Positions 1 through 11,645 of a stretch of DNA of 64,000 nt are shown here, one piece after another. The notes below the pieces were generated by a model that saw nothing but the letters and a program-made list of their open reading frames with translations, ran no database searches and was not told the DNA's origin. The stretch's first letter is position 1. Every line of letters starts with the position of its first letter. The position numbers and the translations under genes are program-made. The DNA comes from Paulinella micropora (taxonomy: Eukaryota; Cercozoa; Imbricatea; Euglyphida; Paulinellidae), in NCBI GenBank assembly GCA_019918135.1, contig WBZZ01002805.1, positions 47,501 through 111,500 on the forward strand, read 5' to 3'.

Positions 1-620
1 ACAAAGGTGCCGAAAGGGGTGAAAGAAAAAAAAGGAAATTTGGCATTCAGGACACTTCCCAGACGCAAATATTTGTGTGAAGTAAAAAAAAACTATTTCA
101 ACATCAACATCGAGTCTGGGGCTAGCCACCCTGTCAATATGAGGTCCCAACTCCTCCTGGTTCCCACAAATCATGATTTATGGGGACACAGGGTGCAGAA
201 ATGGGACGAAAAAAACAAGGAATTTGGCATTCAGGACACTCCCCTAGCATAAATATTTGTGTATTTTCAAAAAAAAACAATATCAGCATCAACATAGGCT
301 GGGGTTACCCACCCTGCAAATACGAGCCCCTAACTCCTCGTGGTTCCTACAAACCATGATTTACAGGGACAGGGGTGCAGAAAATAGGCCAAAAAAACAA
401 GGAATTTTCGCATTCAGGACACTCCCCTAGCGCAAATATTTGTACGAATTCCAAAAAAGTATACCAGCATCAACATCGAGTCTGGGGCTAGCCATCCTGC
501 AAATATGAGCTCCCAACTCCTCCTGGTTTCCACAAACCATGATTTATGGGACAAGGGTGCGAAAGTCGGGGGGGGGGGGGGCATCGATTTTCGATTTCCC
601 CCTGCACCCCCTACTTCCAA
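1..620. repeat. ~182-bp satellite, block 1
   Basis: Three tandem units, each opening with a GCATTCAGGACACTCCCCTA-like stretch (near 44, 223 and 408) and containing GAGTCTGGGGCTAGC and ATGAGCTCCCAACTCCTCC. Spacing is about 179-185 bp. Units differ by scattered substitutions and A-run length, as expected of a diverged satellite. Short ORFs here are chance frames through the repeat. Confidence 0.9.
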
Positions 621-631
621 CATCTTTCAGT

Positions 632-925
632 GATAATAATAATAATAATAATAATAATAGTGCTTCTCTGTCAATGGCTGATGCATTTCTGCACATGCGC
701 CTCCATCGTCTCACCCGTGAGGGGAGTACGAAGAATTGACGATAAGCTCTAATGACACCCCCACAAGGGCAGTTCCAACACTTCCAGACGGGCCGGTATG
801 TTCAATGAAAATACTGGTCCAGACGGATCGGTATGTTCAATGAAAATACTGGTGGCACCGACGGGAATCGAACTGGTGACAGGGCCCAGATGGTAGAACT
901 TGACCACTGGGCTATCACGGTGTTC
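632..925 (-). mobile_element. tRNA-derived SINE, copy 1
   Basis: On the minus strand a degenerate tRNA-like head carries an A box TAGCCCAGTGGT (903-914) and a B box GTTCGATTCCC (863-873), the usual internal pol III promoter spacing. The head is followed by a body with two 35-bp direct repeats (784-853), then a unique stretch, and it ends in an (ATT)n tail (632-660). The T stem pairs poorly, so this is a SINE head and not a working tRNA. Head, body and simple-repeat tail are the classic SINE order. An (AAT)n block also abuts the head side, so target duplications cannot be read. Confidence 0.65.
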
Positions 926-966
<41 letters not shown>

Positions 967-1194
967 TAGGGAGTGCGGAATAACTTCGGCTTAGTGCAGT
1001 CTTGCCCTCAGGAGCTCCATCGGTGGCCCCGATCATCAGGCGAGAGACTGACACGGGGGGGTGGAGGACCTCGAACAAGGGTATTGGAGGCTTATGTCCG
1101 TTGAGGATATGCCATTAGCTGCATCAGTACGCCTCAGATATAGTAAATAATAATGATAATAATAATAACTAGGGGCGCCAACACCTGAAATGAT

Positions 1195-1890
1195 GGTTTG
1201 CGGTGCGCTTCGCGCACCAACCCCCCCTCCCCCCCTCGGGCTGGGGTTCCGGGGGGAGGGCCCCCCGGACCCACCCTTTCCAGTGGACAGGGTACGTTCA
1301 ATTGCCGGAGGTACCAGCAGAACGCAAGTGTAAGCCTGGTGGCAAAAAACCTAAAATCTCCGGTTTTTGTGCCACCCGCCACCAAAACTTTTTGTCTCCG
1401 AAGAGAGGGCACCCAGAGGTGTCGGGTACACCGAACAACAGCCTGAAACTCCCTCGGGTGTGCGCAAACAACTCAATTTTCCGGTGTCTAGGCCACCCGG
1501 CGCAATATTCTTTATATTTTCGAAGAGAGCTCATCAAGAAGTATCGGATACACCAACAATCACCCGCTAACTCCCTCTGGTGTGCAAAAGGCGCCTGGTG
1601 GGACAAGACCTCATTTTTCTGGTGTGCGGGTGCCACCTGCGACCAAAACGGGTACGTACAATCGCCGGGCTGGGGTTCCCGGGGGAGGCCCCCCCGGACC
1701 CCCCCTTTCCCATCCACAGGGTACGTTGAATTGCCGGAGAGTGCCTGGTGGCACAAGACATCGTTTTTCTGGTGTGTGGGTGCCACCCGCGACCAAAACG
1801 GGTACGTACAATCGCCGGGCTGGGGTTCTCGGGGGAGGGTCCCCCGGAAGCCCCCTGCCCCGTCGACAGGGTACGTTCATTGCCGGAGGC
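1195..1890. repeat. GC-rich minisatellite
   Basis: Three spaced copies of a CGGGCTGGGGTTCCCGGGGG-type unit (near 1235, 1667 and 1817) are each followed by a CCACAGGGTACGTTGAATTG-like stretch. They alternate with blocks containing TGGTGGCACAAGAC and GACCAAAACGGGTACGTACA. Open frames through it in several phases reflect lack of stops in GC-rich repeat, not genes. The matching second copy lies at about 3082-3780. Confidence 0.75.
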
Positions 1891-1904
1891 ACTGCTAAAA
1901 AAAA

Positions 1905-2450
1905 AGAAATTTGGCATTCAGGACCCCTAACGCAAATATTTGCGTGAATTCCAAAAAAATTATACCAGCATCAAGATCGAGTCTGGGGCTAGCTACCCTG
2001 CTAATATGAGCTCCCAGCTCCTCCTGGATCCCACAAACCATGATTTATAGGGATGCGGGATGCAAAAATAGGCCAAAAAACAAGGAATTTTGTCATTCAG
2101 GACACTCCCCTAACGCAAATATTTACGTGAATTCCAAAAAAATTATACCAGCATCAAGATCGAGTCTGGGGCTAGCTACCCTGCCAATATGAGCTCCCAA
2201 CTCCTCCTGCATCCCACAAACCATGATTTATAGGGATGAGGGGTGCAAATATTAAAAGGCCAAAAAAGCAAGGAATTTTATCATTCAGGACACTCCCCTA
2301 ACGCAAATATTTGCACGAATTCCAAAGAAATTATACCAGCATCAAGATCGAGTCTGGGGCTAGCCATCCTGCAAATATGAGCTCCCAACTCCTCCTGGTT
2401 TCCACAAACCATGATTTATGGGGACAAGGGTGCGAAAGTCGGGGGGGGGG
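1905..2450. repeat. ~182-bp satellite, block 2
   Basis: Three further units of the same satellite as block 1 (unit starts near 1913, 2094 and 2281). Confidence 0.88.
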
Positions 2451-2503
2451 GGGCATCGATTTTCGATTTCCCCCTGCACCCCCTACTTCCAACATCTTTC
2501 AGT

Positions 2504-2504
2504 G

Positions 2505-2546
<42 letters not shown>

Positions 2547-2812
2547 GTGCTTCTCTGTCAATGGCTGATGCATTTCTGCACATGCGCCTCCATCGTCTCA
2601 CCCGTGAGGGGAGTACGAAGAATTGACGATAAGCTCTAATGACACCCCCACAAGGGCAGTTCCAACACTTCCAGACGGGCCGGTATGTTCAATGAAAATA
2701 CTGGTCCAGACGGATCGGTATGTTCAATGAAAATACTGGTGGCACCGACGGGAATCGAACTGGTGACAGGGCCCAGATGGTAGAACTTGACCACTGGGCT
2801 ATCACGGTGTCC
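2504..2812 (-). mobile_element. tRNA-derived SINE, copy 2
   Basis: Same element as the SINE at 632-925, carried along in the 1.89-kb duplication: A box 2790-2801, B box 2750-2760, and a longer (ATT)n tail at 2504-2546. It is a passenger of the duplication and not an independent insertion. Confidence 0.65.
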
Positions 2813-2853
<41 letters not shown>

Positions 2854-3081
2854 TAGGGAGTGCGGAATAACTTCGGCTTAGTGCAGTCTTGCCCTCAGGA
2901 GCTCCATCGGTGGCCCCGATCATCAGGCGAGAGACTGACACGGGGGGGTGGAGGACCTCGAACAAGGGTATTGGAGGCTTATGTCCGTTGAGGATATGCC
3001 ATTAGCTGCATCAGTACGCCTCAGATATAGTAAATAATAATGATAATAATAATAACTAGGGGCGCCAACACCTGAAATGAT

Positions 3082-3780
3082 GGTTTGCGGTGCGCTTCGC
3101 GCACCAACCCCCCCTCCCCCCCTCGGGCTGGGGTTCCGGGGGGAGGGCCCCCCGGACCCACCCTTTCCAGTGGACAGGGTACGTTCAATTGCCGGAGGTA
3201 CCAGCAGAACGCAAGTGTAAGCCTGGTGGCAAAAAACCTAAAATCTCCGGTTTTTGTGCCACCCGCCACCAAAACTTTTTGTCTCCGAAGAGAGGGCACC
3301 CAGAGGTGTCGGGTACACCGAACAACAGCCTGAAACTCCCTCGGGTGTGCGCAAACAACTCAATTTTCCGGTGTCTAGGCCACCCGGCGCAATATTCTTT
3401 ATATTTTCGAAGAGAGCTCATCAAGAAGTATCGGATACACCAACAATCACCCGCTAACTCCCTCTGGTGTGCAAAAGGCGCCTGGTGGGACAAGACCTCA
3501 TTTTTCTGGTGTGCGGGTGCCACCTGCGACCAAAACGGGTACGTACAATCGCCGGGCTGGGGTTCCCGGGGGAGGCCCCCCCGGACCCCCCCTTTCCCAT
3601 CCACAGGGTACGTTGAATTGCCGGAGAGTGCCTGGTGGCACAAGACATCGTTTTTCTGGTGTGTGGGTGCCACCCGCGACCAAAACGGGTACGTACAATC
3701 GCCGGGCTGGGGTTCTCGGGGGGAGGGTCCCCCGGAAGCCCCCTGCCCCGTCGACAGGGTACGTTCATTGCCGGAGGCAC
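3082..3780. repeat. GC-rich minisatellite, second copy
   Basis: Duplicate of the minisatellite at 1195-1890, with only a few base and homopolymer-length differences. Confidence 0.75.
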
Positions 3781-3794
3781 TGCTAAAAAAAAAA

Positions 3795-4690
3795 GAAATT
3801 TGGCATTCAGGACCCCTAACGCAAATATTTGCGTGAATTCCAAAAAAATTATACCAGCATCAAGATCGAGTCTGGGGCTAGCTACCCTGCTAATATGAGC
3901 TCCCAGCTCCTCCTGGATCCCACAAACCATGATTTATAGGGATGCGGGATGCAAAAATAGGCCAAAAAACAAGGAATTTTGTCATTCAGGACACTCCCCT
4001 AACGCAAATATTTACGTGAATTCCAAAAAAATTATACCAGCATCAAGATCGAGTCTGGGGCTAGCTACCCTGCCAATATGAGCTCCCAACTCCTCCTGCA
4101 TCCCACAAACCATGATTTATAGGGATGAGGGGTGCAAATATTAAAAGGCCAAAAAAGCAAGGAATTTTATCATTCAGGACACTCCCCTAACGCAAATATT
4201 TGCGTGAATTCCAAAGAAATTATACCAGCATCAAGATCGAGTCTGGGGCTAGCCATCCTGCAAATATGAGCTCCCAAATGCTCCTGGTTCACACAAACCA
4301 TGATTTATTCCGACGAGGTTGCAGAAAATAGGCTAAAAAAACAAGGAATTTTGGCATTCAGGACACTCCTCTTACGCAAATATGTGCGTGAATTCCAAAG
4401 AAATTATATCAGCAACAACATCGAGTCTGAGGCTAGCCACCCTGCCAATATGAGCTCCCAACTCCTCCTGGTGCACACAAACCGTGATTTATTCCGATTG
4501 GGGTGCGAAAAAAAGCAAGGAAGTTTGGCATTAAGGACTCCTAACGCAAATATTTGCGTGAATTCCAAAAAATTATATCAGCATCAAGATCGAGTCTGGG
4601 GCTAGCTACCCTGCCAATATGAGCTCACAACTCCTCTGGTTCACACAAACCATGATTTATTCCGACAGGGGTGCGGAAATGGGGGGGGGG
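3795..4690. repeat. ~182-bp satellite, block 3
   Basis: Five units (starts near 3802, 3986, 4171, 4355 and 4526). The last two are more diverged and shorter, as is common at the edge of a satellite array. Followed by a G-run and a C-rich stretch. Confidence 0.88.
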
Positions 4691-4770
4691 GGTGGGTGGG
4701 TGGGGGGTACACAATTTTCATTTTCCTCCTCCCCCCAAACCCCCCACCCCCTTCTCCAGCACCTTTCAGG

Positions 4771-4798
4771 GATAATAATAATAATAATAATAATGATA

Positions 4799-4829
<31 letters not shown>

Positions 4830-4856
4830 CAAAAATAAATAATAATAATAATAATA

Positions 4857-4942
<86 letters not shown>
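4771..4942. repeat. (AAT)n microsatellite
   Basis: About 170 bp of AAT with occasional GAT and AAC variants. The poly-Asn and poly-Ile open frames through it are artefacts. Confidence 0.97.
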
Positions 4943-4944
<2 letters not shown>

Positions 4945-5030
4945 GTGTCATGCTGAGCGTTTACCAATGTTAGCGACATGATCCGTTTGTCCAACAAACG
5001 CTGGTGCTGCTGGAAAAGCAGATAGATAGA

Positions 5031-6505
5031 TCTGTCTGTCTGTGTGTCTGTCTGTGTCTGTCTGTCTGTCTGTCTGTGTCTGGCTGGGTCTGTCTGTCAG
5101 TCAGTCTGCTTTCTGTCTGTCAGTCTGTCTGTCAGTCAGTCTGTCAGTCAGTCTAAGTAGGTCTGTCAGTCAGTCTGTCAGTCAGTCTGTCACAGTTCTT
5201 ATTCTGTCTGTCTGTCTGTCTGTCTGCCTGTCTGTGTCTGTCTGTCAGTGTCTGTCTGTGTGTGTCTGTCTGTGTGTGTCTGTCTGTGTCTGTCTGTCTG
5301 TGTCTTTCTGTGTCTGTCTGTCTGTCAGTCTGTCTGTCTGTCACTCTGTCTGTCACAGTTCTTGTTCTGTCTGTTTGTTTGTTTGTCTGTCTGCCTGTGT
5401 CTGTCTGTCTGTCTGTGTCTGTGTCTGTGTCTGTCAGTCTGTCTGTCAGTCTGTCTGTCAGTCTGTCTGTCAGTCTGTCTGTCAGTCTGTCTGTTCTTAT
5501 TCTGTCTGTCTGACTGTCTGTCTGTCTGTCTGCCTGCCTGCCTGCCTGTCTCTGTCTGTCTCTGTCTGTCCCTGTCTGTCTGTCTCTCTGTCTATCTGTC
5601 TGTCTGACTTGTCTGTCTGTCTGACTGCCTGCTTGCCTGCCTGCCTGCCTGTTTGCCTGCCCCCTGTCGGTCTGTCTGTCTGTCTGTCTGTCTGTCGGTC
5701 GGTCTGTCGGTCGGTCTGCCTGTCTGTCTGTCTGTCTGCCTGCCTGTCTGCCGGTCTGTCTGTTTGCCTGCCCCCGTCTGACTGTCTGTCTGAATGTCTG
5801 TATGTCTGTCTGTCTGTCCATCTGCCTGTCTGTCAGTCTGTCTGTCGGTCTGTCTGCCTGTCTGTCTGCATGTCTGTCAGTCAGTCAGTCAGTCAGTCAG
5901 TCTGTCTGTCTGTCTGTTGTCTGTCTGCCTGCCTGCCTGTCTGTCTGTCTGTCTGTGTCTGTCTGTCTTCTGTCCGTGTCTGTCTGTCTGTCTGTGTCTG
6001 TCTGTCTTCTGTCCGTGCCTGTCTGTCTGTCTGTCTGTTCTGTCTGTCTGTCTGTCTGTCACAGTTCTTATTCTGTCTGTTTGTCTGTTTGCCTTGCAGA
6101 CAGACAGACAGACAGACAGACAGAATAAGAATTGTGACAGACAGACTGACAGAAAGACTGACTGACAGACTGACTGATTGAGAGACACAGACAGAGACAG
6201 ACAAACAGACAGAGAGACGCAGGTAGACAGACTGACTGACAGACAGACTGACAGACACAGACACGCACAGACAGACTGACACACACAGACACACAGACAG
6301 ACAGACACACACAGACACACAGACAGACATACCCAGAAGCTCACAGACAGACAGACAAAAGACAGACAGCACAGGCAGACAGAAAGGCAGACAGACAGGC
6401 AGGCAGGCACAGACAGACAGAACAGACAGACAGAGACAGAGAGAGATAGACAGAGACAGACAACCTGCCTGTCTGTCTGTCTGTCTGTCTGCCTGCCTAT
6501 CACAG
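5031..6505. repeat. (CTGT)n / (CAGA)n strand-switching microsatellite
   Basis: CTGT repeats with GTCA, GCCT and GTGT variants run to about 6095, then switch to CAGA until about 6460, then back to CTGT. Anchor stretches such as CACAGTTCTTATTCTGTC recur (near 5188, 5350, 5490 and 6058), and one appears inverted just after the switch (near 6120), giving a long inverted repeat centred near 6095. A 379-residue open frame across it is a stop-free artefact. Confidence 0.95.
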
Positions 6506-6529
6506 TTCAATGACATGTTCTGTCGATCT

Positions 6530-6830
6530 GTCTGTAGTAGTATAGGGTGCCACTTTAAGACAAATTCAAGACATCTATGCGGACAAACAAAACTGTTCTA
6601 TCGGTCTCCTATTAATCTATCATGTAAAACGGTTCTATCTGTCTTCCTATCATATCATACACATCCTATCCCCACAAAAACCGTTGAGAGAGACCATCAG
6701 TAGATAGGGTGCCACTTCAAGGCAAAAATTGACATCTATGCGGGACAAACAAAAGGGTTCTACCTGTCTTGCTATTAATCTATCATACATGATAGATTAA
6801 TAGGAAGACAGATAGAAACGTTTTACATTA
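6530..6830. repeat. 163-bp direct repeat with hairpin
   Basis: GGGTGCCACTT starts two related units at 6544 and 6707. Inside the second, 6764-6785 and 6790-6811 form 22-bp arms with one mismatch around a 4-base loop, containing ATTAATCTATCA and its complement. No gene seen. Confidence 0.8.
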
Positions 6831-7540
6831 TTATGGATGAGGTTGGACATGTCGGCTCGCAAGGAACAAGTGGCATTACACCTGAACAGTCCAACAGCAA
6901 AAATGAAAAGAGTTTCGAATGATTTTTATTTTCGACCGTTTTTGCAATAAAAATGTCGCAGGACCTTCCTCAACCGTTTTTTGTGGGTGTGAAAATTTCT
7001 AAAGTCTTTACAAATGAAATATTTTGGTTCGCTTTTTTCTCCTGATGGTACTATTTCTAGTAACCAGTGGACATTATTATTAGGCACTTGGTCCTCAAAC
7101 TCGTCTTTTCATATTAATGTTATGAGAGGGTTTTTGAAGGACTGCTATGTTGCCATTAAAGAGCTTTTATAAGCTCTAGAGACTAGAGGTTGTCATGAAC
7201 TCATATAGGTCGCATGGTTGGGTATGGAGGTTTCTTTTCGGATTTATGGGTGGGCGCTTGGATTCGTCTTGTTATTGGATGCTTCTTGGATCCTGAGCAT
7301 TGAGTTTAGTTTAGTTAGGGTTTGGACTTTTCAGTATATATAGATTATCACCTTTAAGTAAGTCATACCAGTAGTCCTGCTTCTGGTTTGTCACTTTTGT
7401 CTTTAGGAGTATAGTTTCCGTAAAGGGACCTGCTTTCCTATTGAACTACTACTACTACTATTTGTGGTTTACCCATATTGACTGCAAGCACAGGAAACAA
7501 AGACAGGGGTTTATCTAGATACTGTACCGCGACCGCGGTA
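6831..7540. other. no gene recognised
   Basis: Mixed-composition sequence with stops in all frames, short homopolymers and a small CTA run near 7447. I see no domain, RNA gene or clear repeat. It could be an old transposon remnant or plain intergenic DNA. Confidence 0.5.
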
Positions 7541-7599
7541 CCGCATGATACCGTGCGGAACCGTTCAAATTAATGAAAAAATCCTTATATTTTCCATGT

Positions 7600-8389
<790 letters not shown>

Positions 8390-8390
<1 letters not shown>

Positions 8391-9230
8391 TATTAAGCCC
8401 TGAAAGACACAAACAGCAGAGAAAGAACGGACTGAGAGAAGGAAGAGTTCGCAGGAGACAGACAACTATGCGTTGATAGACAGACCTGCTTCTTGGCGAT
8501 TGTCGCATGCATACTCGCCTCGGGTTTCTCTTGAAGTGTCGTTCCAGCCTTGAAAAAAAAATTAAACCCCCCCCCCCCCCCCCCCACACGTACACACACG
8601 CACACACACACACACTCCTAACGACGGCCGCCTATGGGCTTCCGTGTGAAAGCTCTGCTCATCTGCTTGATCGGGTTGAACATTTTGCTGTCTGTCTCCT
8701 AGGTCTCCTGCCCGCTTTCCCTTCCTTTTCCACTGCCTCTTTCCACCTTTCTCTTTCGTTTTTGAGAGTCTCTTGCCACCTGATTGGGGAGTGGGAAGAC
8801 AGAAAGAAGGTGGAAGGAAGGTGAAGGAAGAAGGAAGACGGAAGAAGGGGCGAGTTGGAAGGGGGATGGTGGAAAAAGCAGGCAAAGGGAGGATGAGGAA
8901 GGACACAAATCCAATCATTACCTTCAGGATATGGGGGGGGTGTTGGGAATAACATTTTGGTGGCATACGATTGGTGGTTTGGCTAGGTATGTTATCACGA
9001 TTCCGTACGCGCGCGCGTTCCAGTTTGCGCGTTTCCGATTTCCTCCCACGCCTGCCCGCATGGCGATGGCGTCGCTTGACCAAAGTCAATCCTCAGCCAC
9101 GAGACTCCGTTCTCGAAGAATTTCCCCCTCTGAAGGAGGTCAAAGCACACACACACACACACACACACACCACACACTGAGAGACAAAGACAGAGACAAA
9201 GACAGCAAAAAAAACTCTCTAAAACGTCAT
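8390..9230. other. unannotated host-type sequence with C-run and (CA)n
   Basis: Balanced base composition, a long C homopolymer (near 8567-8585), purine-rich GAAGG tracts (8800-8910) and a (CA)n run (9146-9170). Several modest ORFs run both ways but all cross low-complexity sequence and overlap one another. I support none as a gene. Confidence 0.4.
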
Positions 9231-9285
9231 TTAGGTCGCGGATCGAGCCCCAAGAGATAGCACAGCTTACAGTACTGCGCCTGAC

Positions 9286-10113
9286 GTGGGCAAAAGTGAT
9301 TTTTCAACCTCACATACAAGCGATGTTGCCATCGAGCCAGACGGGCAGGTCAAACAGGCAGCTTCGGAGCCCACGCAACAGCCCGCAGCATCTTTGCAAA
9401 CGCTCGCATGTGCCCCATCCCAACAATCAGAACAAGATACCCCGCTGATTTTTGCGGATTTCGACTCACATTTCGAATCGCTACCTCCTGTTGCTCCTAG
9501 AGACAGCACACAACAGGACGAGTTGCACAGTTTAGCTGCTTCTATGTGCGCTGGACAGTTTCAAAGCACGTCTAGATATCCAAGCTATGGCTCTCACTTC
9601 TGGTCCTTTGAGGAAGACGCGGCTAAGCCTGAGGCTCCTCAGCTCTCACAGCTTCCCAGCCTGACCGAACTCATGCGGGGCAGGGCTGATGACCGTGATA
9701 CCTACAGCCAAGTCAGCAGCCGCAGCACGGTCAGCTCGCTCCACCGTGAGGACAGCAGGGATCGAACCTCGCAGCGCTCGCCCAGGTCTTCTGCTTTCGA
9801 AGAGCAGCAGTCTAGATCTCCAAGCTATGACTCTCACTTCTGGTCCTTTGAGGATGACGCGGCTAAGCCTGAGGCTCCTCAGCTCTCACAGCTTCCCAGC
9901 CTGACCGAACTCATGCGGGGCAGGGCTGATGACCGTGATGCCTACAGCCAAGTCAGCAGCCGCAGCACGGTCAGCTCGCTCCACAGTGAGGATAGCAGGG
10001 ATCGAACCTCGCAGCGCTCGCCCAGGTCTTCTGCTTTCGAAGAGGAGCCGGAGCCTCAAGCAGGCAGCCTTTCGATTATGCTAACCTGCCCACCACGACC
10101 GTCTATCTCTTGA
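9286..10113 (+). CDS. repeat-bearing Ser/Arg-rich ORF, function unknown
   Basis: An open frame of about 275 residues with no recognised domain. Residues from about 95 hold two tandem 80-residue units (DNA repeats about 9569-9805 and 9809-10045) that are almost identical. Each has SHFWSFE, a Pro/Gln-rich stretch, LPSLTELMRGRADDRD and an acidic/basic SRSTVSSLH...DRTSQRSPRSSAFEE tail. There is no ATG at the start: the frame is open further upstream and the first usable codon is GTG, so it may be a 3' exon of a larger gene. The end of the second unit is where the downstream ~3.5-kb tandem duplication begins, and its last 60 residues recur at 40,936-41,099. Confidence 0.4.
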   Translation: MGKSDFSTSHTSDVAIEPDGQVKQAASEPTQQPAASLQTLACAPSQQSEQDTPLIFADFDSHFESLPPVAPRDSTQQDELHSLAASMCAGQFQSTSRYPSYGSHFWSFEEDAAKPEAPQLSQLPSLTELMRGRADDRDTYSQVSSRSTVSSLHREDSRDRTSQRSPRSSAFEEQQSRSPSYDSHFWSFEDDAAKPEAPQLSQLPSLTELMRGRADDRDAYSQVSSRSTVSSLHSEDSRDRTSQRSPRSSAFEEEPEPQAGSLSIMLTCPPRPSIS

Positions 10114-10260
10114 AGCAGGGAGCCTTCCGAGCTCTATGCTGACCAGCTCTGTAACACCACAACCGCCTGGCTCTTCAAGCAGGCAGCCTTCCGAGCTCCA
10201 TCCTAAAGTAGCCCCAGCTTGAATTACAACATGCGGTTAACGACGCAACCTCGTTCTAAA
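10114..10260. repeat. short 3' stretch shared by both unit copies
   Basis: Contains two related segments with GCAGCCTTCCGAGCTC-like sequence, then CATGCGGTTAACGACGCAAC. The same 150 bp recurs at about 41,100-41,250 with almost no change. Confidence 0.8.
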
Positions 10261-10271
10261 TACGCACTGGG

Positions 10272-10330
<59 letters not shown>

Positions 10331-10331
10331 G

Positions 10332-10368
<37 letters not shown>

Positions 10369-10394
10369 CACTACTACTACTACCACTACTACTA

Positions 10395-10469
<75 letters not shown>

Positions 10470-10692
10470 GGCCTAGGCCTTCGATTTAATGAAGTTAAGA
10501 AATTTAACCTCTGGTCATCCATACAAATCGTTAGCTCAAGAGCTATTGATTTAACTAGATGGTGACCTACTTCTCAAATTATTAATAATAATGAAAATTA
10601 AATTATTGAAAGTAATAAAATAAAATAAAAATAGATTAAAAGTATTAAAATAAATAAAATAAAATAAAGAAGAATAAAAGTGAAAATGAAAT
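10272..10692. repeat. (TAC)n plus AGGCCTAGGCCT-anchored repeat
   Basis: About 200 bp of TAC leads into the palindrome AGGCCTAGGCCT (10,469-10,480), then TTCGATTTAATGAAGTTAAG, CTCTGGTCATCCATAC, TAGCTCAAGAGCTA and an A/T-rich tail ending AAAATGAAAT at the Polinton A insertion point. The anchor recurs at 31,009, 31,516, 41,799 and 63,109, and in variant form near 41,375. Confidence 0.9.
10687..10692. repeat. left target-site duplication of Polinton A
   Basis: TGAAAT directly precedes the left TIR and recurs at 30,728-30,733 directly after the right TIR. The uninterrupted target, AAAATGAAATGACATAG, is present near 41,592 in the second unit copy. Six bases is the length known for Polintons. Confidence 0.97.
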
Positions 10693-11045
10693 AGTAGATG
10701 ATACACAAAATCTCGTCGTGAATTTTTGCAAATCCACGACTTCGTTTTGTGTGTCGTACCCTCTCCTGTTGATAGTTCTAAAATCAATACAAAGCATCAA
10801 AATCAATAAATTTTACTACTATAGGTATTACTATAGCACACTTATCTATTTTTTAATTATTTTTTATAAAATATTTCACAAAATTTTTTTATAAAAGTTG
10901 TCCAAAACTGCGAAATCAAAAAGTATGATTTTTTGTTTTCGCATCCTCTCAGAAAAAACCATGTGATAACATTTTTAGCCGTCTATAGTGCCACCAATTA
11001 AAGGTCCATTTTTACTTTTGCCTTTCTATTTCTTTTACTTGTTCT
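10693..11045. repeat. left terminal inverted repeat of Polinton A
   Basis: Matches the reverse complement of 30,376-30,727, apart from a ~60-bp internal block (about 10,900-10,960) that differs between the ends. Contains CTATAGGTATTACTATAG and, inward, GCCGTCTATAGTGCCACC. Its inner edge mirrors the C-terminal codons of the integrase at the other end. Confidence 0.95.
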
Positions 11046-11152
11046 AATATTACCTTAATCAATATCTTCTATCCTTCTATAGCACACTACAAGAAAACAT
11101 ATGTCATATTTTTATTTACTATTTAAAAGAAATAAAACTGACATAATATAGA

Positions 11153-11599
11153 ATGAGTGAGAGAACAATCAGAAAAGTTTCAAAAGGTGGAGTATGTATT
11201 AAGAAGAACGAAATTGATGTTAGATGGAGGGAAAATGGCGAACAAAAAAGAAAGGTATTTTACATAGGAAAAAAGAAAACAAAGGAAGAAGTAGAAAAGC
11301 AAGCAAGGGAGTTTTACGAAAAGGAAGTATTATCAAAATACGAAGAAGATAATAAAAATACGGATTACAACCAATTAGCGAAGCAAAAGAAGTCAGAATG
11401 GAGAAAGGAAAAAATTAAAGAAAAATATACATGTGTTTGTGGGAAAACGATAGGAATATATGGCAAATACACACACGAAAAAACACAATTTCATAGAGAC
11501 TTCTTTGCGGAGAAAGAAGAAATTATGTTAGGCGGTCGTAAAGTAATTCGTATAACACAAAGAAACGACGACATAGAAAGATATTTTAAAAACAAATAA
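11153..11599 (+). CDS. small protein with CxC...H...H zinc-finger-like motif
   Basis: A 148-residue basic protein. Residues about 10-60 (DVRWRENGEQKRKVFYIGKK followed by a KTKEE helix) look like the beta-hairpin and helix of AP2/integrase-type DNA-binding domains, though this is only a resemblance. Residues about 93-117 (YTCVCGKTIGIYGKYTHEK...FH) place two Cys and two His like a compact zinc finger. It is first in the element, reading inward from the left TIR, about 110 bp inside it. The C-terminal half is close to the protein at 62,226-62,465 in Polinton B, also next to the TIR, so a TIR-proximal DNA-binding or regulatory role is plausible. Function is inferred only. Confidence 0.75.
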   Translation: MSERTIRKVSKGGVCIKKNEIDVRWRENGEQKRKVFYIGKKKTKEEVEKQAREFYEKEVLSKYEEDNKNTDYNQLAKQKKSEWRKEKIKEKYTCVCGKTIGIYGKYTHEKTQFHRDFFAEKEEIMLGGRKVIRITQRNDDIERYFKNK

Positions 11600-11645
11600 T
11601 TAATTGTATTTTAAACTTATTATTTTTTATTATATATACCGAGAA

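Larger units (their letters stand above)
409..4186. repeat. 1.89-kb tandem duplication
   Basis: Positions about 409-2297 and 2298-4186 are two near-identical direct copies offset by 1,872-1,889 bp. The offset varies only because of microsatellite and G-run length. Each copy holds a SINE-like element, an (AAT)n block, a GC-rich minisatellite and two or three satellite units. The copies differ by very few substitutions, so the duplication is young, or alternatively a collapsed or expanded assembly repeat. Confidence 0.92.

Noticed and set aside
845-925. Functional tRNA gene
   Set aside because: T stem and acceptor pair poorly and a long body and ATT tail follow; fits a SINE head better.
1-4690. 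CRISPR-like array
   Set aside because: Units of ~182 bp repeat end to end without short repeat and unique-spacer structure; this is a satellite in a eukaryotic context.
4619-4997. Poly-Asn, poly-Ile and poly-Tyr ORFs
   Set aside because: Translation of (AAT)n; same reasoning for the poly-Tyr and poly-Ser frames at TAC blocks near 10.3, 31.5, 41.3 and 63 kb.
5042-6516. Long open frames (up to 379 residues) of Cys/Leu/Ser/Val or Thr/Asp/Arg/Gln
   Set aside because: Products of the CTGT/CAGA microsatellite, open in several frames at once; not genes.
8562-9089. 175-residue minus-strand ORF and neighbours
   Set aside because: Overlapping frames through purine-rich and C-run sequence with no domain or conservation visible.
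9770-9790. B-box-like GGTTCGATCCC on the minus strand
   Set aside because: No A box at proper distance and it lies inside the repeated Ser/Arg-rich ORF; coincidence.
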